DNA of 64,000 nt, taken from positions 682,001 through 746,000 of the forward strand of contig NZ_JANAVF010000002.1 in the NCBI RefSeq assembly GCF_024213195.1, read 5' to 3'. This stretch comes from Streptomyces sp. TBY4 (GTDB lineage Bacteria > Actinomycetota > Actinomycetes > Streptomycetales > Streptomycetaceae). The translations under genes and the position numbers were made by a program. The notes beneath the pieces are model-generated. The model searched no databases. It was not told the origin of the DNA and worked only from the letters and a program-made list of their open reading frames with translations. Below, piece by piece: positions 1 to 7,929 of the stretch (its first letter is position 1; the number at the start of each line of letters is the position of its first letter).

Positions 1-927
1 GACGACACCCTGACCGCCGTCCTCGGCCATCCGGCGCCCGGTGAGCCCCTCGCCCGTCCGCTGCCCGCGGGCGCGCGCGGCCGGTACACCGGTCTGCCGG
101 ACGCGGCGGCCGGGGTCACGGACCCCGGGTGGGAAGTCAGCCAGGGCCTCGTCTACAACGAGCCCGGACTGCCGCTCCAGCGCTACATGCAGGCCTACAG
201 CCTCGGCACCCCCTTCCTGGAGGACGCCAAACTCTGTGCGGCCCTGGGAAGTTACTGGCCCTCCGTGGCACCCGACGCGACCCGTACGTTCACTCCGCTC
301 AAGGACGCCCCCGGCTTCCCCTATCCGTGGCCGACGATCGTCCCGCTGACCGACGCCGAGATCGGCATGGAGGAGACCGACGGGCTCGGCCGGCTGCCCT
401 GGGACGGGATCCGCGGGCCGGAGGTCCGTACGGTGGGCGGCCGGCAGGTGGTCGCCTACCAGGACATCGACAGGGCCGACTACATCACCACCCAGGACCG
501 GCTCACCGCCCACCTCACCGCACGCGTCGACCTCGCCGAGACCAAGTCCCGGGTCCTGGCCATGTCGGCGGTGTACTGGAGCCTGGGCATCCACGACCCC
601 GAGTTCGTGACCCGGTTCGGAGACAAGGCCGTCATCGAGATCCTGAAGGCCAAATCGGCGTGGGCGGTGGTGTCCTTCACCGCGGTCGACGCCGACGACA
701 CCGGACTCGCGGAGGCCCAGCGGGCCACCGGCAGCCGCCTCACCGGGACCCGCCGCTACCGGGTCCGCGTGTACCGGCCCGGAACCGAATCGCGGGACCC
801 CGCCGACATCCAGAAGGTCCTGGTGGAGATCGAGGAGGACGTACTCGCCTTCACGGACGGCACGGCCGTGCTGCTGCGCAGGGGCGGAGGCCAGTGGACG
901 CGCGACGCGACGATCCCCACCAGGTGA
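1..927 (+). CDS. Putative LodA-like oxidase, C-terminal part (5' partial)
   Basis: The frame is open from base 1 to the TGA at 925-927, so the start lies outside the window; about 308 residues are visible. A stretch near window residues 62-85 has Gly-Thr-Pro-Phe, then Cys, then Tyr-Trp-Pro, then Pro-Asp. This recalls the C-terminal signature of LodA/GoxA-type cysteine tryptophylquinone oxidases, where a Cys and a Trp form the cofactor. The rest is soluble with no membrane segment. The following gene overlaps it by 4 bases (GTGA) and encodes an FAD protein resembling LodB, the partner that matures LodA; that pairing is the best support. The family call is an inference from a short motif and context. 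The part after the motif looks longer than I expect for LodA, so an unrelated conserved protein remains possible. Confidence 0.5.
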   Translation, partial: DDTLTAVLGHPAPGEPLARPLPAGARGRYTGLPDAAAGVTDPGWEVSQGLVYNEPGLPLQRYMQAYSLGTPFLEDAKLCAALGSYWPSVAPDATRTFTPLKDAPGFPYPWPTIVPLTDAEIGMEETDGLGRLPWDGIRGPEVRTVGGRQVVAYQDIDRADYITTQDRLTAHLTARVDLAETKSRVLAMSAVYWSLGIHDPEFVTRFGDKAVIEILKAKSAWAVVSFTAVDADDTGLAEAQRATGSRLTGTRRYRVRVYRPGTESRDPADIQKVLVEIEEDVLAFTDGTAVLLRRGGGQWTRDATIPTR

Positions 928-1976
928 GGGCGGCCGCAGACCCGGCCGTCGACGTGCTCGTCGCCGGAGGGGGCCCCGCCGGCTGCGCCGCCGCGATCGT
1001 GTGCGCGGCGGGCGGGCTGCGGACCGTACTGGTCGAACGCGCCGACGGCCCGAGGGACCGGCCGGGCGAGGCGCTGCACCCAGGCGTGGAGTCCGTCCTC
1101 GCACGCCTGCTGCCGGACGGCTTCGCGTCGGTGGTGGGAGCCCGGCACGAGGGCATCGAGGTCGGCTGGGGCGGGGCGCCGCGCTTCGAGCCGTTCGGCG
1201 CCGACGCGGACGGGCCCTGGCGCGGCTTCCAGGTGGACCGGCGGCGCCTGGACGGGCTCCTGCTGGACCGGGCCCGGAACGCCGGGGCGGAGGTGCGGAT
1301 GTCCTGCCGCGTACTGGAGCCCCTGGTCGAGGGCGGCATCGTGACGGGCGCCCGCGTCAGGGGCCCGGGGCCGGGCACGGCGGTGATCCGCGCGCGGACC
1401 CTCATCGACGCGACCGGCAGCGCCCGCGCGGCCGGCCGCGTCCTCGGGCCCGCCCGCACCGACCGGGCCCGGTCACCGCGCCTGCTGATCCGCTACGGGT
1501 ACGCGGTGGGCGCCTGCCCGGTCCGTGACGCGGCGCCCGCGATCGTCGCGGACCACACCGGCTGGACCTGGACGGCCCGGGTGGGGGCCGCCCGGTACCA
1601 GTGGATGCGTCTCGACCTGGTCCCGGAGCAGCGGTCGCGCACCTGGCTGCCCGAGGAGTTCTCGGGCCTCACCCCCGAGGGTCCGGCACGGGCCGCCGAC
1701 GTGACCTGGCGGCTCTGCGGGGCCCCCGCGGGGCCGGGGTGGTTCGTGGTCGGCGACGCCGCCGCGCGGCTGGACCCGTCCTCCTCCCACGGCGTGCTGC
1801 GGGCCCTGCTGTCCGGCTGGACGGCGGGCAGCCTCACGGCGGCCGTGACGGACGGCGCGCTCGACCCGCACCGGGCCGCGGCCACGTACCGCCAGTGGCT
1901 GCACGAGGGTGCCGAGCGCGACATCCACCACCTGGCCGGTACGTACGCGAGGCTCGGAGCGCGGGGCTTCGGCTGA
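924..1976 (+). CDS. FAD-dependent oxidoreductase, LodB/halogenase-like
   Basis: The product is 350 residues from a GTG start that overlaps the upstream stop (GTGA), indicating translational coupling. The N-terminus has a Rossmann FAD-binding motif (AGGGPAGCAAA, residues about 14-24) followed by the acidic end of strand 2 (VERA). A middle segment ends in IDATG, and a second FAD motif, VVGDAAARLDPSSSHG, lies near residues 273-288. This layout is that of the p-hydroxybenzoate hydroxylase/tryptophan-halogenase/LodB group of flavoproteins. No halogenase WxWxIP motif is evident. Known LodB proteins help build the quinone cofactor of LodA, which fits the neighbour. The flavoprotein call is secure; the LodB role is inferred. 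Confidence 0.75.
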   Translation: MRAAADPAVDVLVAGGGPAGCAAAIVCAAGGLRTVLVERADGPRDRPGEALHPGVESVLARLLPDGFASVVGARHEGIEVGWGGAPRFEPFGADADGPWRGFQVDRRRLDGLLLDRARNAGAEVRMSCRVLEPLVEGGIVTGARVRGPGPGTAVIRARTLIDATGSARAAGRVLGPARTDRARSPRLLIRYGYAVGACPVRDAAPAIVADHTGWTWTARVGAARYQWMRLDLVPEQRSRTWLPEEFSGLTPEGPARAADVTWRLCGAPAGPGWFVVGDAAARLDPSSSHGVLRALLSGWTAGSLTAAVTDGALDPHRAAATYRQWLHEGAERDIHHLAGTYARLGARGFG

Positions 1977-1979
1977 CGG

Positions 1980-2004
1980 GGCGGCCGCCGCAGATCCGGC
2001 CGCC
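1980..2004. terminator. Weak GC hairpin between convergent genes
   Basis: Arms GGCGGCC (1980-1986) and GGCCGCC (1998-2004) enclose an 11-base loop in the 56-bp gap between the FAD gene (plus) and ectD (minus). There is no T-run. It may serve as a shared terminator; low confidence. Confidence 0.3.
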
Positions 2005-2032
2005 AGGTGCCGGGCCGGATCGGCCGGAGGCC

Positions 2033-2935
2033 TCAGCGCACGGGGGTGAAGTCCCGCGAGGCGATGTATCCGGGGCGGCGCACCGGGGCGGCGAAGGGCT
2101 TCGACGGGCGGTTCTCCACGCTGTTGAAGACGAGGAACACGTTGCTGCGCGGGTAGGGCGTGATGTTGTCGCCCGAGCCGTGCATCGCGTTGCAGTCGAA
2201 CCAGGTGGCCGACCCCGCCCTGCCGGTGAAGACCTTTATGCCGCAGGCCGAGGCGAACCTGGTCAGCGCCTCGTCCGACGGAGTGCCCGCGTCCTGCATC
2301 TGGAGGGACCTCTTGTAGTTGTCCTTCGGCGTCGCACCGGCACACCCCAGGAAGCTCCGGTGGGAGCCGGGCATGATCATCAGGCCTCCGTTGGTGGTGT
2401 AGTTCGGCGTCAGAGCGATGGACACCGACACGGTGCGCATGTGCGGCAGTCCGTCCTCGGCGTGCCAGGTCTCGAAGTCGGAGTGCCAGTAGAAGCCGCT
2501 GGCACCGAAGCCCGGCTTGACGTTGATCCGGGACTGGTGCACGTAGACCTCGGAGCCCAGGATCTGCCGTGCGCGCCCCACGACGCGCGGATCGGAGGCG
2601 AGGGCCGCGAACACCTCGCTGATGCGGTGGACTTCGAAGACGGAGCGCACTTCGCGGGAGTTCGGCTCCACGACGGACCGCTCGTCGGCCAGCGTCGAGG
2701 GGTCGCGGAGCAGCCGGTCCATCTCGGCCCGGTAGACGTCCGTCTCGTCGGGCGTGATGAGTTCCTCGACGGACAGGAACCCTTCGCGCTCGTAGCTCTC
2801 CAGCTCGTGGGCCCATATGGGGCCCGGCGTGCCGGGCTCGGACCAGACGACGGGGTCCGCGCGGCCGGTGAGCACCTCCTCGGAGCCCCGGGTCGGATAC
2901 AGGTCGGTCACCGTGCGTGTGGATGCGGAGGTCAT
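2033..2935 (-). CDS. ectD: Ectoine hydroxylase EctD
   Basis: This 300-residue protein belongs to the non-haem Fe(II)/2-oxoglutarate dioxygenase (PhyH) family and converts ectoine to 5-hydroxyectoine in the cytoplasm. The iron triad is visible as His151-x-Asp153 (in FYWHSDFETWH) and His252 (in NAMHGSG). The EctD signature region around residues 148-158 is intact and the length is typical. It is the last gene of the minus-strand ectA-ectB-ectC-ectD operon, 54 bp after ectC. An AGGAGAGG ribosome-binding site precedes the ATG. The hydroxylase gene in the same operon means hydroxyectoine should be made alongside ectoine. Confidence 0.97.
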   Translation of the reverse strand: MTSASTRTVTDLYPTRGSEEVLTGRADPVVWSEPGTPGPIWAHELESYEREGFLSVEELITPDETDVYRAEMDRLLRDPSTLADERSVVEPNSREVRSVFEVHRISEVFAALASDPRVVGRARQILGSEVYVHQSRINVKPGFGASGFYWHSDFETWHAEDGLPHMRTVSVSIALTPNYTTNGGLMIMPGSHRSFLGCAGATPKDNYKRSLQMQDAGTPSDEALTRFASACGIKVFTGRAGSATWFDCNAMHGSGDNITPYPRSNVFLVFNSVENRPSKPFAAPVRRPGYIASRDFTPVR

Positions 2936-2989
2936 GGTGGTGCTGCCTCTCCTCTCTGGATCTTTCTGGTGCGTGCGTTCTCGGGTACG

Positions 2990-3394
2990 TCAGTCGTGGC
3001 CGGGTTCGGTGAGCAGCGGGTACACGCCGTTCTCGTCGTGATCCTCCCGGCCGGTCACGGGCGGGTTGAAGACGCACAGGCAGCGGAACTCGTGCGTGAC
3101 GCGCAGGGTGTGCCGCTCGTGGCCGTCGAGGAGGTACATGGTTCCCGGCGTGATCGTGTACGACAGGCCCGTCTCCTCGTCCGTGAGCTCGGCTTCCCCC
3201 TCCGTGCAGACCACGGCCTCCACGTGGTTCGCGTACCACATGGACGTCTCGGTGCCGGCGTACAGGACGGTCTCGTGCAGGGAGAAGCCGACGCGTTCTG
3301 CGGCCAGGACGATGCGCTTGCTCTCCCAGGTGCCGGATGCCGCCCTGACGTGGCGGTCGGTTCCCTCGATGTCCCGGAACGATCGGACGATCAT
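2990..3394 (-). CDS. ectC: L-ectoine synthase EctC
   Basis: This 134-residue cupin cyclises N-gamma-acetyl-L-2,4-diaminobutyrate to ectoine. The N-terminus [16 protein letters not shown] and the central [18 protein letters not shown] segment are typical of EctC, as is the cupin histidine segment GHERHTLRV. The length matches the family. The ATG at 3394 lies 35 bp after the ectB stop, within the ect operon. Confidence 0.97.
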   Translation of the reverse strand: MIVRSFRDIEGTDRHVRAASGTWESKRIVLAAERVGFSLHETVLYAGTETSMWYANHVEAVVCTEGEAELTDEETGLSYTITPGTMYLLDGHERHTLRVTHEFRCLCVFNPPVTGREDHDENGVYPLLTEPGHD

Positions 3395-3429
3395 GGTGGT
3401 GCCCTTCGTGGTGTCCGGCGGGGTGCTGG

Positions 3430-4698
3430 TCAGGCGGTTTCGCGGACGGAGCGCGCGAGGATGCCGAGGCCCTCGTCGAGTTCCTCGCCGGTGACGGTGA
3501 GGGGCGGGAGCAGCTTGACGACCTCGCCCTCGGGGCCGGACGTCTCGACGAGGAGACCGTGCTCGAAGGCCCTGCGGGACACTGCTGCCGCGCGCTCCTT
3601 GTGGGCGAACTCGATGCCCCAGACCAGCCCGCGGCCCCGGTACGTCGTGCCCAGCCGGGCGTGTTCGGCGCAGAGGTCCCGCAGTACGCCCTCGATGTGC
3701 GCGCCCTGGACGAGGGTCCGCTCGCGCAGGACGCCGTCGGCCCAGTAGGTCTCCAGGGCGGCCGTCGCGGTGACGAAGGCGGGATTGTTGCCGCGGAAGG
3801 TGCCGTTGTGCTCGCCCGGCTCCCACAGGTCGAGCTCGGGCTTGAACAGGCACAGGGACATGGGCAGTCCGTAGCCGCTGATGGACTTCGACAGCGTGAC
3901 GATGTCGGGCGTGATGCCCGCCTCCTCGAAGGAGAAGAACTCGCCGGTCCGGCCGCAGCCCATCTGGATGTCGTCGACGATCAGCAGCATGTCGCGGCGT
4001 CGGCACAGGTCGGCGAGGGCGCGGAGCCATTCCGCGCGCGCCACGTTGATCCCGCCCTCGCCCTGGATCGTCTCGACGATGACCGCGGCCGGGTGGTTGA
4101 GACCGGAGCCCTGGTCCTCCAGCAGGCGCTCGAACCAGAGGAAGTCGGGGACCCTGCCGCCGAGGTAGTTGTCGAAGGGCATCGGGGTGCCGTGGACCAG
4201 GGGGATCCCGGCGCCGGCCCGTTTGAAGGCGTTGCCCGTGACGGCGAGGGAACCGAGCGACATGCCGTGGAAGGCGTTGGTGAAGGACACGACCGACTCG
4301 CGCCCCTTGGCCTTCCGCGCCAGTTTGAGCGCCGCCTCCACGGCATTGGTCCCGGTGGGCCCCGGGAACATCACCTTGTAGTTCAGTGCGCGCGGTTCGA
4401 GGACGTGGGACCGGAAGGTCTCGAGGAAGGCCCGCTTGGCGGTCGTCGCCATGTCGAGCCCGTGCGTGATGCCGTCCCCTTCCAGGTAGTCGAGCAGGGC
4501 CCGCTTCAGGACGGGGTTGTTGTGGCCGTAGTTCAGGGACCCGGCGCCCGCGAAGAAGTCCAGGTAGCCGGAGCCGTGTTCGTCGTACAGCCGGCTTCCC
4601 GAGGCGCGCTCGAAGACGACGGGCCAGGCGCGGCAGTAGCTGCGCACCTCGGACTCCAGTGTCTCGAAGACGGACAGGACCGGCTCGGTCATGGTCAA
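3430..4698 (-). CDS. ectB: Diaminobutyrate--2-oxoglutarate aminotransferase EctB
   Basis: This class-III PLP-dependent aminotransferase (422 residues) makes L-2,4-diaminobutyrate from aspartate semialdehyde. The PLP lysine is Lys271 in [10 protein letters not shown], and [14 protein letters not shown] carries the cofactor-binding aspartate. I chose the TTG start at 4698 over the ATG at 4692. A GGAG sits 7 bases upstream of the TTG but 13 bases upstream of the ATG, and the longer N-terminus ([15 protein letters not shown]) looks like other EctB proteins. It is the second gene of the operon; a small hairpin lies between it and ectA. Confidence 0.96.
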   Translation of the reverse strand: MTMTEPVLSVFETLESEVRSYCRAWPVVFERASGSRLYDEHGSGYLDFFAGAGSLNYGHNNPVLKRALLDYLEGDGITHGLDMATTAKRAFLETFRSHVLEPRALNYKVMFPGPTGTNAVEAALKLARKAKGRESVVSFTNAFHGMSLGSLAVTGNAFKRAGAGIPLVHGTPMPFDNYLGGRVPDFLWFERLLEDQGSGLNHPAAVIVETIQGEGGINVARAEWLRALADLCRRRDMLLIVDDIQMGCGRTGEFFSFEEAGITPDIVTLSKSISGYGLPMSLCLFKPELDLWEPGEHNGTFRGNNPAFVTATAALETYWADGVLRERTLVQGAHIEGVLRDLCAEHARLGTTYRGRGLVWGIEFAHKERAAAVSRRAFEHGLLVETSGPEGEVVKLLPPLTVTGEELDEGLGILARSVRETA

Positions 4699-4731
4699 GG
4701 GAACTCTCCAATGAGCGTGGGGTGTTGTGTG

Positions 4732-4750
4732 CCCGGCGCCAGACGCCGGG
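4732..4750 (-). other. Intercistronic hairpin ectA-ectB
   Basis: Inverted arms CCCGGCG (4732-4738) and CGCCGGG (4744-4750) with a 5-base loop lie in the 72-bp gap between ectA and ectB. The position suggests an mRNA processing or stability element, or partial attenuation; no T-tract follows. Confidence 0.4.
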
Positions 4751-4770
4751 GTGAGGTGTCCGGACCGGGA

Positions 4771-5334
4771 TCAGAAGTGGAGCGGCCCGATGCGGTGCAG
4801 GACCTCCGGGGCGTAGCCGCGGTCGGGGAACTCCTCCGGGGCGAACAGCACCGTGCGCGTGAGCGTGGCGCCGTGCCGTGCGGCGTACGAGGCGAACAGC
4901 CGCTCCGACGCGAGGTTCCCGGGGGAGACGGTGGCCTCCAGGGAGCTCATTCCGTGTTCCGCCGCCACGCGGGAGGAGAGGCCGTCGAGCAGGGCCCCGG
5001 CGACACCACGGCCGCGGACGGATTCGTCGACGGCGATCTGCCAGACGAGCAGGGTTTCGGGACTGTCGGGCCGCATGTACCCGCTGACGAATCCGACGGG
5101 ACGCCCCGACGGGTCGCGGGCCACGGCGGACGTGCCGGCGAAGTCACGGCACCAGAGGAGGTAGCTGTAGGCCGAGTTGAGGTCCAGCGTCCCGGAATCC
5201 CGGGCGAGGCGCCACAACAGGCGGCCGTCACCGGGGCGGGGACGGTCGATGTGCGGGGACGGGGTGGTCGAGGTCGTGGAGGTCGTGGAGGGCGGGGTCT
5301 TCCGGTAATGGGCCAGTTCTGCATGAGCAGTCAT
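4771..5334 (-). CDS. ectA: L-2,4-diaminobutyrate acetyltransferase EctA
   Basis: This 187-residue GNAT-fold acetyltransferase moves acetyl from acetyl-CoA to the gamma-amino group of diaminobutyrate, the second ectoine step. The acetyl-CoA loop reads [11 protein letters not shown]. The [10 protein letters not shown] and SVSPGN-like ([13 protein letters not shown]) segments match EctA. The ATG at 5334 ([10 protein letters not shown]) was chosen over earlier in-frame starts because the upstream extension is not EctA-like. The N-terminus includes a Ser/Thr/Pro-rich stretch (residues about 13-28). It is the first gene of the ect operon. Confidence 0.96.
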   Translation of the reverse strand: MTAHAELAHYRKTPPSTTSTTSTTPSPHIDRPRPGDGRLLWRLARDSGTLDLNSAYSYLLWCRDFAGTSAVARDPSGRPVGFVSGYMRPDSPETLLVWQIAVDESVRGRGVAGALLDGLSSRVAAEHGMSSLEATVSPGNLASERLFASYAARHGATLTRTVLFAPEEFPDRGYAPEVLHRIGPLHF

Positions 5335-5520
5335 GCGGGCCGAAGCTACCGAGGGTTGGAGCGGATTGCACGGACCCGAGGGGTTATGGGGAGGGGGTGG
5401 TCCGTGATATATGGAGACCCCGTGGAAGAGTGGCGAAAGTGGCAGGAATGTGCCCGGTAATCCATGAAAAATCCGGATATTCACCCCCGACCCTCGAGTT
5501 CATAACGAGCGGATAACGTC
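5335..5520. promoter_or_regulatory. Region upstream of the ect operon
   Basis: This 186-bp gap must hold the ectABCD promoter (reading leftward). It is locally AT-rich at 5405-5413 (TGATATATG) and holds an ATCCGGAT palindrome at 5471-5478 inside an A/T-rich patch. I cannot fix -35 and -10 hexamers with confidence. Confidence 0.35.
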
Positions 5521-6324
5521 TTAGACCTTGCGCCACCGGGCCATCGCCCAGGAGAACAGTCCGAACAGCACCAGTCCGACGGAGACCGCGACCAGGAGCC
5601 ACGGCCCCGCTGAGGCAAGGGTGAACGACCTCAGGGTGTCGTCGAGGCCCTTCGCCTGTGCGGGGTCGTAGCGCAGGGCTGCGTACAGGACGAAACCGCC
5701 GACGGCCGCGAAGACGGTTCCCCGCGCGAGCCCACCGGCCACGCCGAGGAAGCCGACGAGCTTGCGCCACGGTGCCGCGACCTCCGCCATGGCGAGATGC
5801 TTGCGGAAGCTGCGCCGCGCCGCCTGCACAGCGATGGCCACCCCCGCGATCCCGATCCCGAGCCCGGCGGCACCCACCAGCCACTGGCCGGCGGGCAGGC
5901 CGAGCGCTTTCGCCGTCACGTCGCGTGACTGCTCGTCCCCGGAGCGTCCGCCGCCCACCGAGAACGCAAACACGGAGTAGGCCACCACGGCGTAGAAGGC
6001 GCACCTGCCCGTCGAGGACAGCCGCTTCAAGGGTTTGCCGCCCTCCGGTCCGGCCGCGCCGAACACCGCCTCCGACAGGCGCCAGAGCGCCATGCACACA
6101 AGCCCCAGGCCCACGGCCCAGATGAGGACCACGCCGAAGGGCTTCTCCCCGAGTTCCTGAAGGGCGCCCTGGCGGTCGGCCTCCTTGCCGCTGCCGCCGA
6201 AGGCGATGCGCACGGCCAGTACCCCGACCAGCACGTACAGCACTCCGCGCGTGGTCAGCCCGCAGCGTGCCGTGACCTCGCGGAATCGGCTGCCCCCGGA
6301 CGTGTGCTCCTCGATGCGTGGCAT
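5521..6324 (-). CDS. DUF1206-type integral membrane protein
   Basis: The product is about 267 residues with roughly six hydrophobic segments arranged as three similar pairs (about 25-45, 65-85, 108-122, 148-168, 195-215, 240-260). Each pair follows a Gly-rich GLTTRGVLYVLVG/GGLARGTVFAAVGG-like motif, the pattern of DUF1206 membrane proteins of actinobacteria. Function is unknown. The ATG at 6324 has GGAAGG 7 bases upstream, so it is preferred to the GTG at 6330. It ends with TAA and lies upstream of, and in the same direction as, the ect operon, separated by 186 bp. Confidence 0.75.
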   Translation of the reverse strand: MPRIEEHTSGGSRFREVTARCGLTTRGVLYVLVGVLAVRIAFGGSGKEADRQGALQELGEKPFGVVLIWAVGLGLVCMALWRLSEAVFGAAGPEGGKPLKRLSSTGRCAFYAVVAYSVFAFSVGGGRSGDEQSRDVTAKALGLPAGQWLVGAAGLGIGIAGVAIAVQAARRSFRKHLAMAEVAAPWRKLVGFLGVAGGLARGTVFAAVGGFVLYAALRYDPAQAKGLDDTLRSFTLASAGPWLLVAVSVGLVLFGLFSWAMARWRKV

Positions 6325-6446
6325 GCGCACCCCTTCCGTGTCCTCGCCGGCTCCGCGCCCGGGGCGCGGGCAGGCCCGTCGGGACGTCTCGAGGGGCGGC
6401 TACCCGGCTCCGGGGTTCCAATGCGCGAGGCACCGTACGGGCGCGG

Positions 6447-7925
6447 TCACTGTTCCTGCGGCGGCTTCCCCTCCGCCGCGGACACCTCCACGAGCTCCAC
6501 CTGGCCCTTGGCGTCGAGGCGCAGGACGGGGACGGCCTTGTTGCGCGGATTGCCGTTGTTCTGGAAGGAGATGAAGCCGCTGGCCCCGGCCACCTGCTGG
6601 GTGCCGTCCATCTGGTGGAACATCCGGGCCACGGCGTCGCCGACGACCTGGCCCTGCCAGCGGGCCGCCATCTGGATGCCGTGGGCCGCCGCGAGGACCG
6701 CGTCGTGACCCATCAGGGCCCCGCCGTCCTCGCGGGGATCGTGCGGGAACCACTCCTCCAGCTGCCCGCCCGGCTGGAAGTTCTTCGCCGAGGGCGCGGA
6801 CACGGCCTGCGGCGCCGCACGGTACATGTCGGGGTGGGCGAGGCCGGTGTAGAGCACCTCGATGCCGGTCGCGGCGGCGCGGGCCAGCTGCTCGGGGCTC
6901 AGGTTGGTCGTGTCGTCCCCCGTGAACACGGTGAACCGCTGCTCGGTGCAGCTGCGGTTGGCCAGCGCGTCGAGGAACCGGGTGAGGTGCAGGCCGCGGC
7001 CCGCGAAGTAGACGAGCTGCGGGCGCTGCTGGCACAACTGGCCCGGCATGTAGCGCAGTTCGTTCTGCCAGGCGCTGCTGACGGAGGAGTCGTAGGTCAT
7101 CCGCTCGGCGACGAGCTTGTGTGCGCCGCCCTCCTGGAACGCCTTGGTGAAGGCGGTGCCGAGGGTGGAGGAGTAGAGGTCTCCCGCCGCCACGTCCTGG
7201 ATGACGACGCCGGTGGTGATGCCGCGCCGTTTGAGGTATCCGGCGCCCGCGTACGCCTCGTCCTCGTTCGTGGGGGCGATCCGGACGAAACCGTTGATGC
7301 CCTGGATGTTGGAGGCGGTCATGGTGGCGCCGACCATGGCGATCCCGTGCTCCGAGAGGCGCCGTATGGCGGCGAGGTTCTCGTTGGTGCTGGGACCGAG
7401 GCCGGTGACCGCGACGAGCCGGTCCGGGGAGTCCTTGCGGTCGATCAGCGCGTCGACGGTGTGCTTCCACTGCCGGGACTTGCTGCCCGGGTTGGCGATC
7501 AGCAGCCGGATCTTGGGAGTGGCCGCCAAGTCGCCCTGGTTGTGCCGGTACTGGGCGAGGTAGGCGCCCTGGAGCTCGTGCCGTACGCCCTCGGCGGAGT
7601 TGCTGTCGGCGGCGGTCGTGGTGAACGAGGTGAAGTAGGCGACGCTGACGTACGGCTCCTTGGCCGCGTTGGCGAGGACCCGGCGGTTCTCCTCCTCGAT
7701 CTTCGCGCTGACCGCGTCGAGGTGCGGCGCGAAGACGTAGGAGCCGTCGCTCACGCCCACGCACTCCTCGTCCGGCCCCATTTCGACGACCCCCTCGGCG
7801 CACCGGGCCTGGCGTTCCTGGAGCCAGCCCACGCCCAGCCAGAGCGCCGCCACCAGGGTGACGGCCGCCACGGCGCCCAGGGCGACGCGGCGTACGACGT
7901 GCAGCGGCCATTCGAGTCTGGGCAC
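6447..7925 (-). CDS. Membrane-anchored type-I periplasmic-binding-like protein
   Basis: The product is 492 residues. An N-terminal membrane segment (about residues 12-35, from VVRRVALGAVAAVTLVAALW) should anchor an extracytoplasmic domain of the leucine/isoleucine/valine-binding (ANF receptor-like) fold. Fold signs are VSVAYFTSF, KIRLLIANPG, GIAMVGATMTASNI, GINGFVRIAPTNEDEA and ALMGHDAVLAAAHGI. No lipobox is seen and no permease or ABC ATPase lies nearby. The GTG start is only 4 bp after the stop of the upstream gene, so the two are almost certainly co-translated. A sensor or ligand-binding subunit for the neighbouring P-loop-like protein fits better than a transport role; that is inference. 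Confidence 0.7.
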   Translation of the reverse strand: MPRLEWPLHVVRRVALGAVAAVTLVAALWLGVGWLQERQARCAEGVVEMGPDEECVGVSDGSYVFAPHLDAVSAKIEEENRRVLANAAKEPYVSVAYFTSFTTTAADSNSAEGVRHELQGAYLAQYRHNQGDLAATPKIRLLIANPGSKSRQWKHTVDALIDRKDSPDRLVAVTGLGPSTNENLAAIRRLSEHGIAMVGATMTASNIQGINGFVRIAPTNEDEAYAGAGYLKRRGITTGVVIQDVAAGDLYSSTLGTAFTKAFQEGGAHKLVAERMTYDSSVSSAWQNELRYMPGQLCQQRPQLVYFAGRGLHLTRFLDALANRSCTEQRFTVFTGDDTTNLSPEQLARAAATGIEVLYTGLAHPDMYRAAPQAVSAPSAKNFQPGGQLEEWFPHDPREDGGALMGHDAVLAAAHGIQMAARWQGQVVGDAVARMFHQMDGTQQVAGASGFISFQNNGNPRNKAVPVLRLDAKGQVELVEVSAAEGKPPQEQ

Positions 7926-7929
7926 GCGC

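Noticed and set aside
5335..5520. Upstream extension of ectA to 5484
   Set aside because: The extra 50 residues do not resemble EctA and lack a ribosome-binding site; the ATG at 5334 gives the normal N-terminus.
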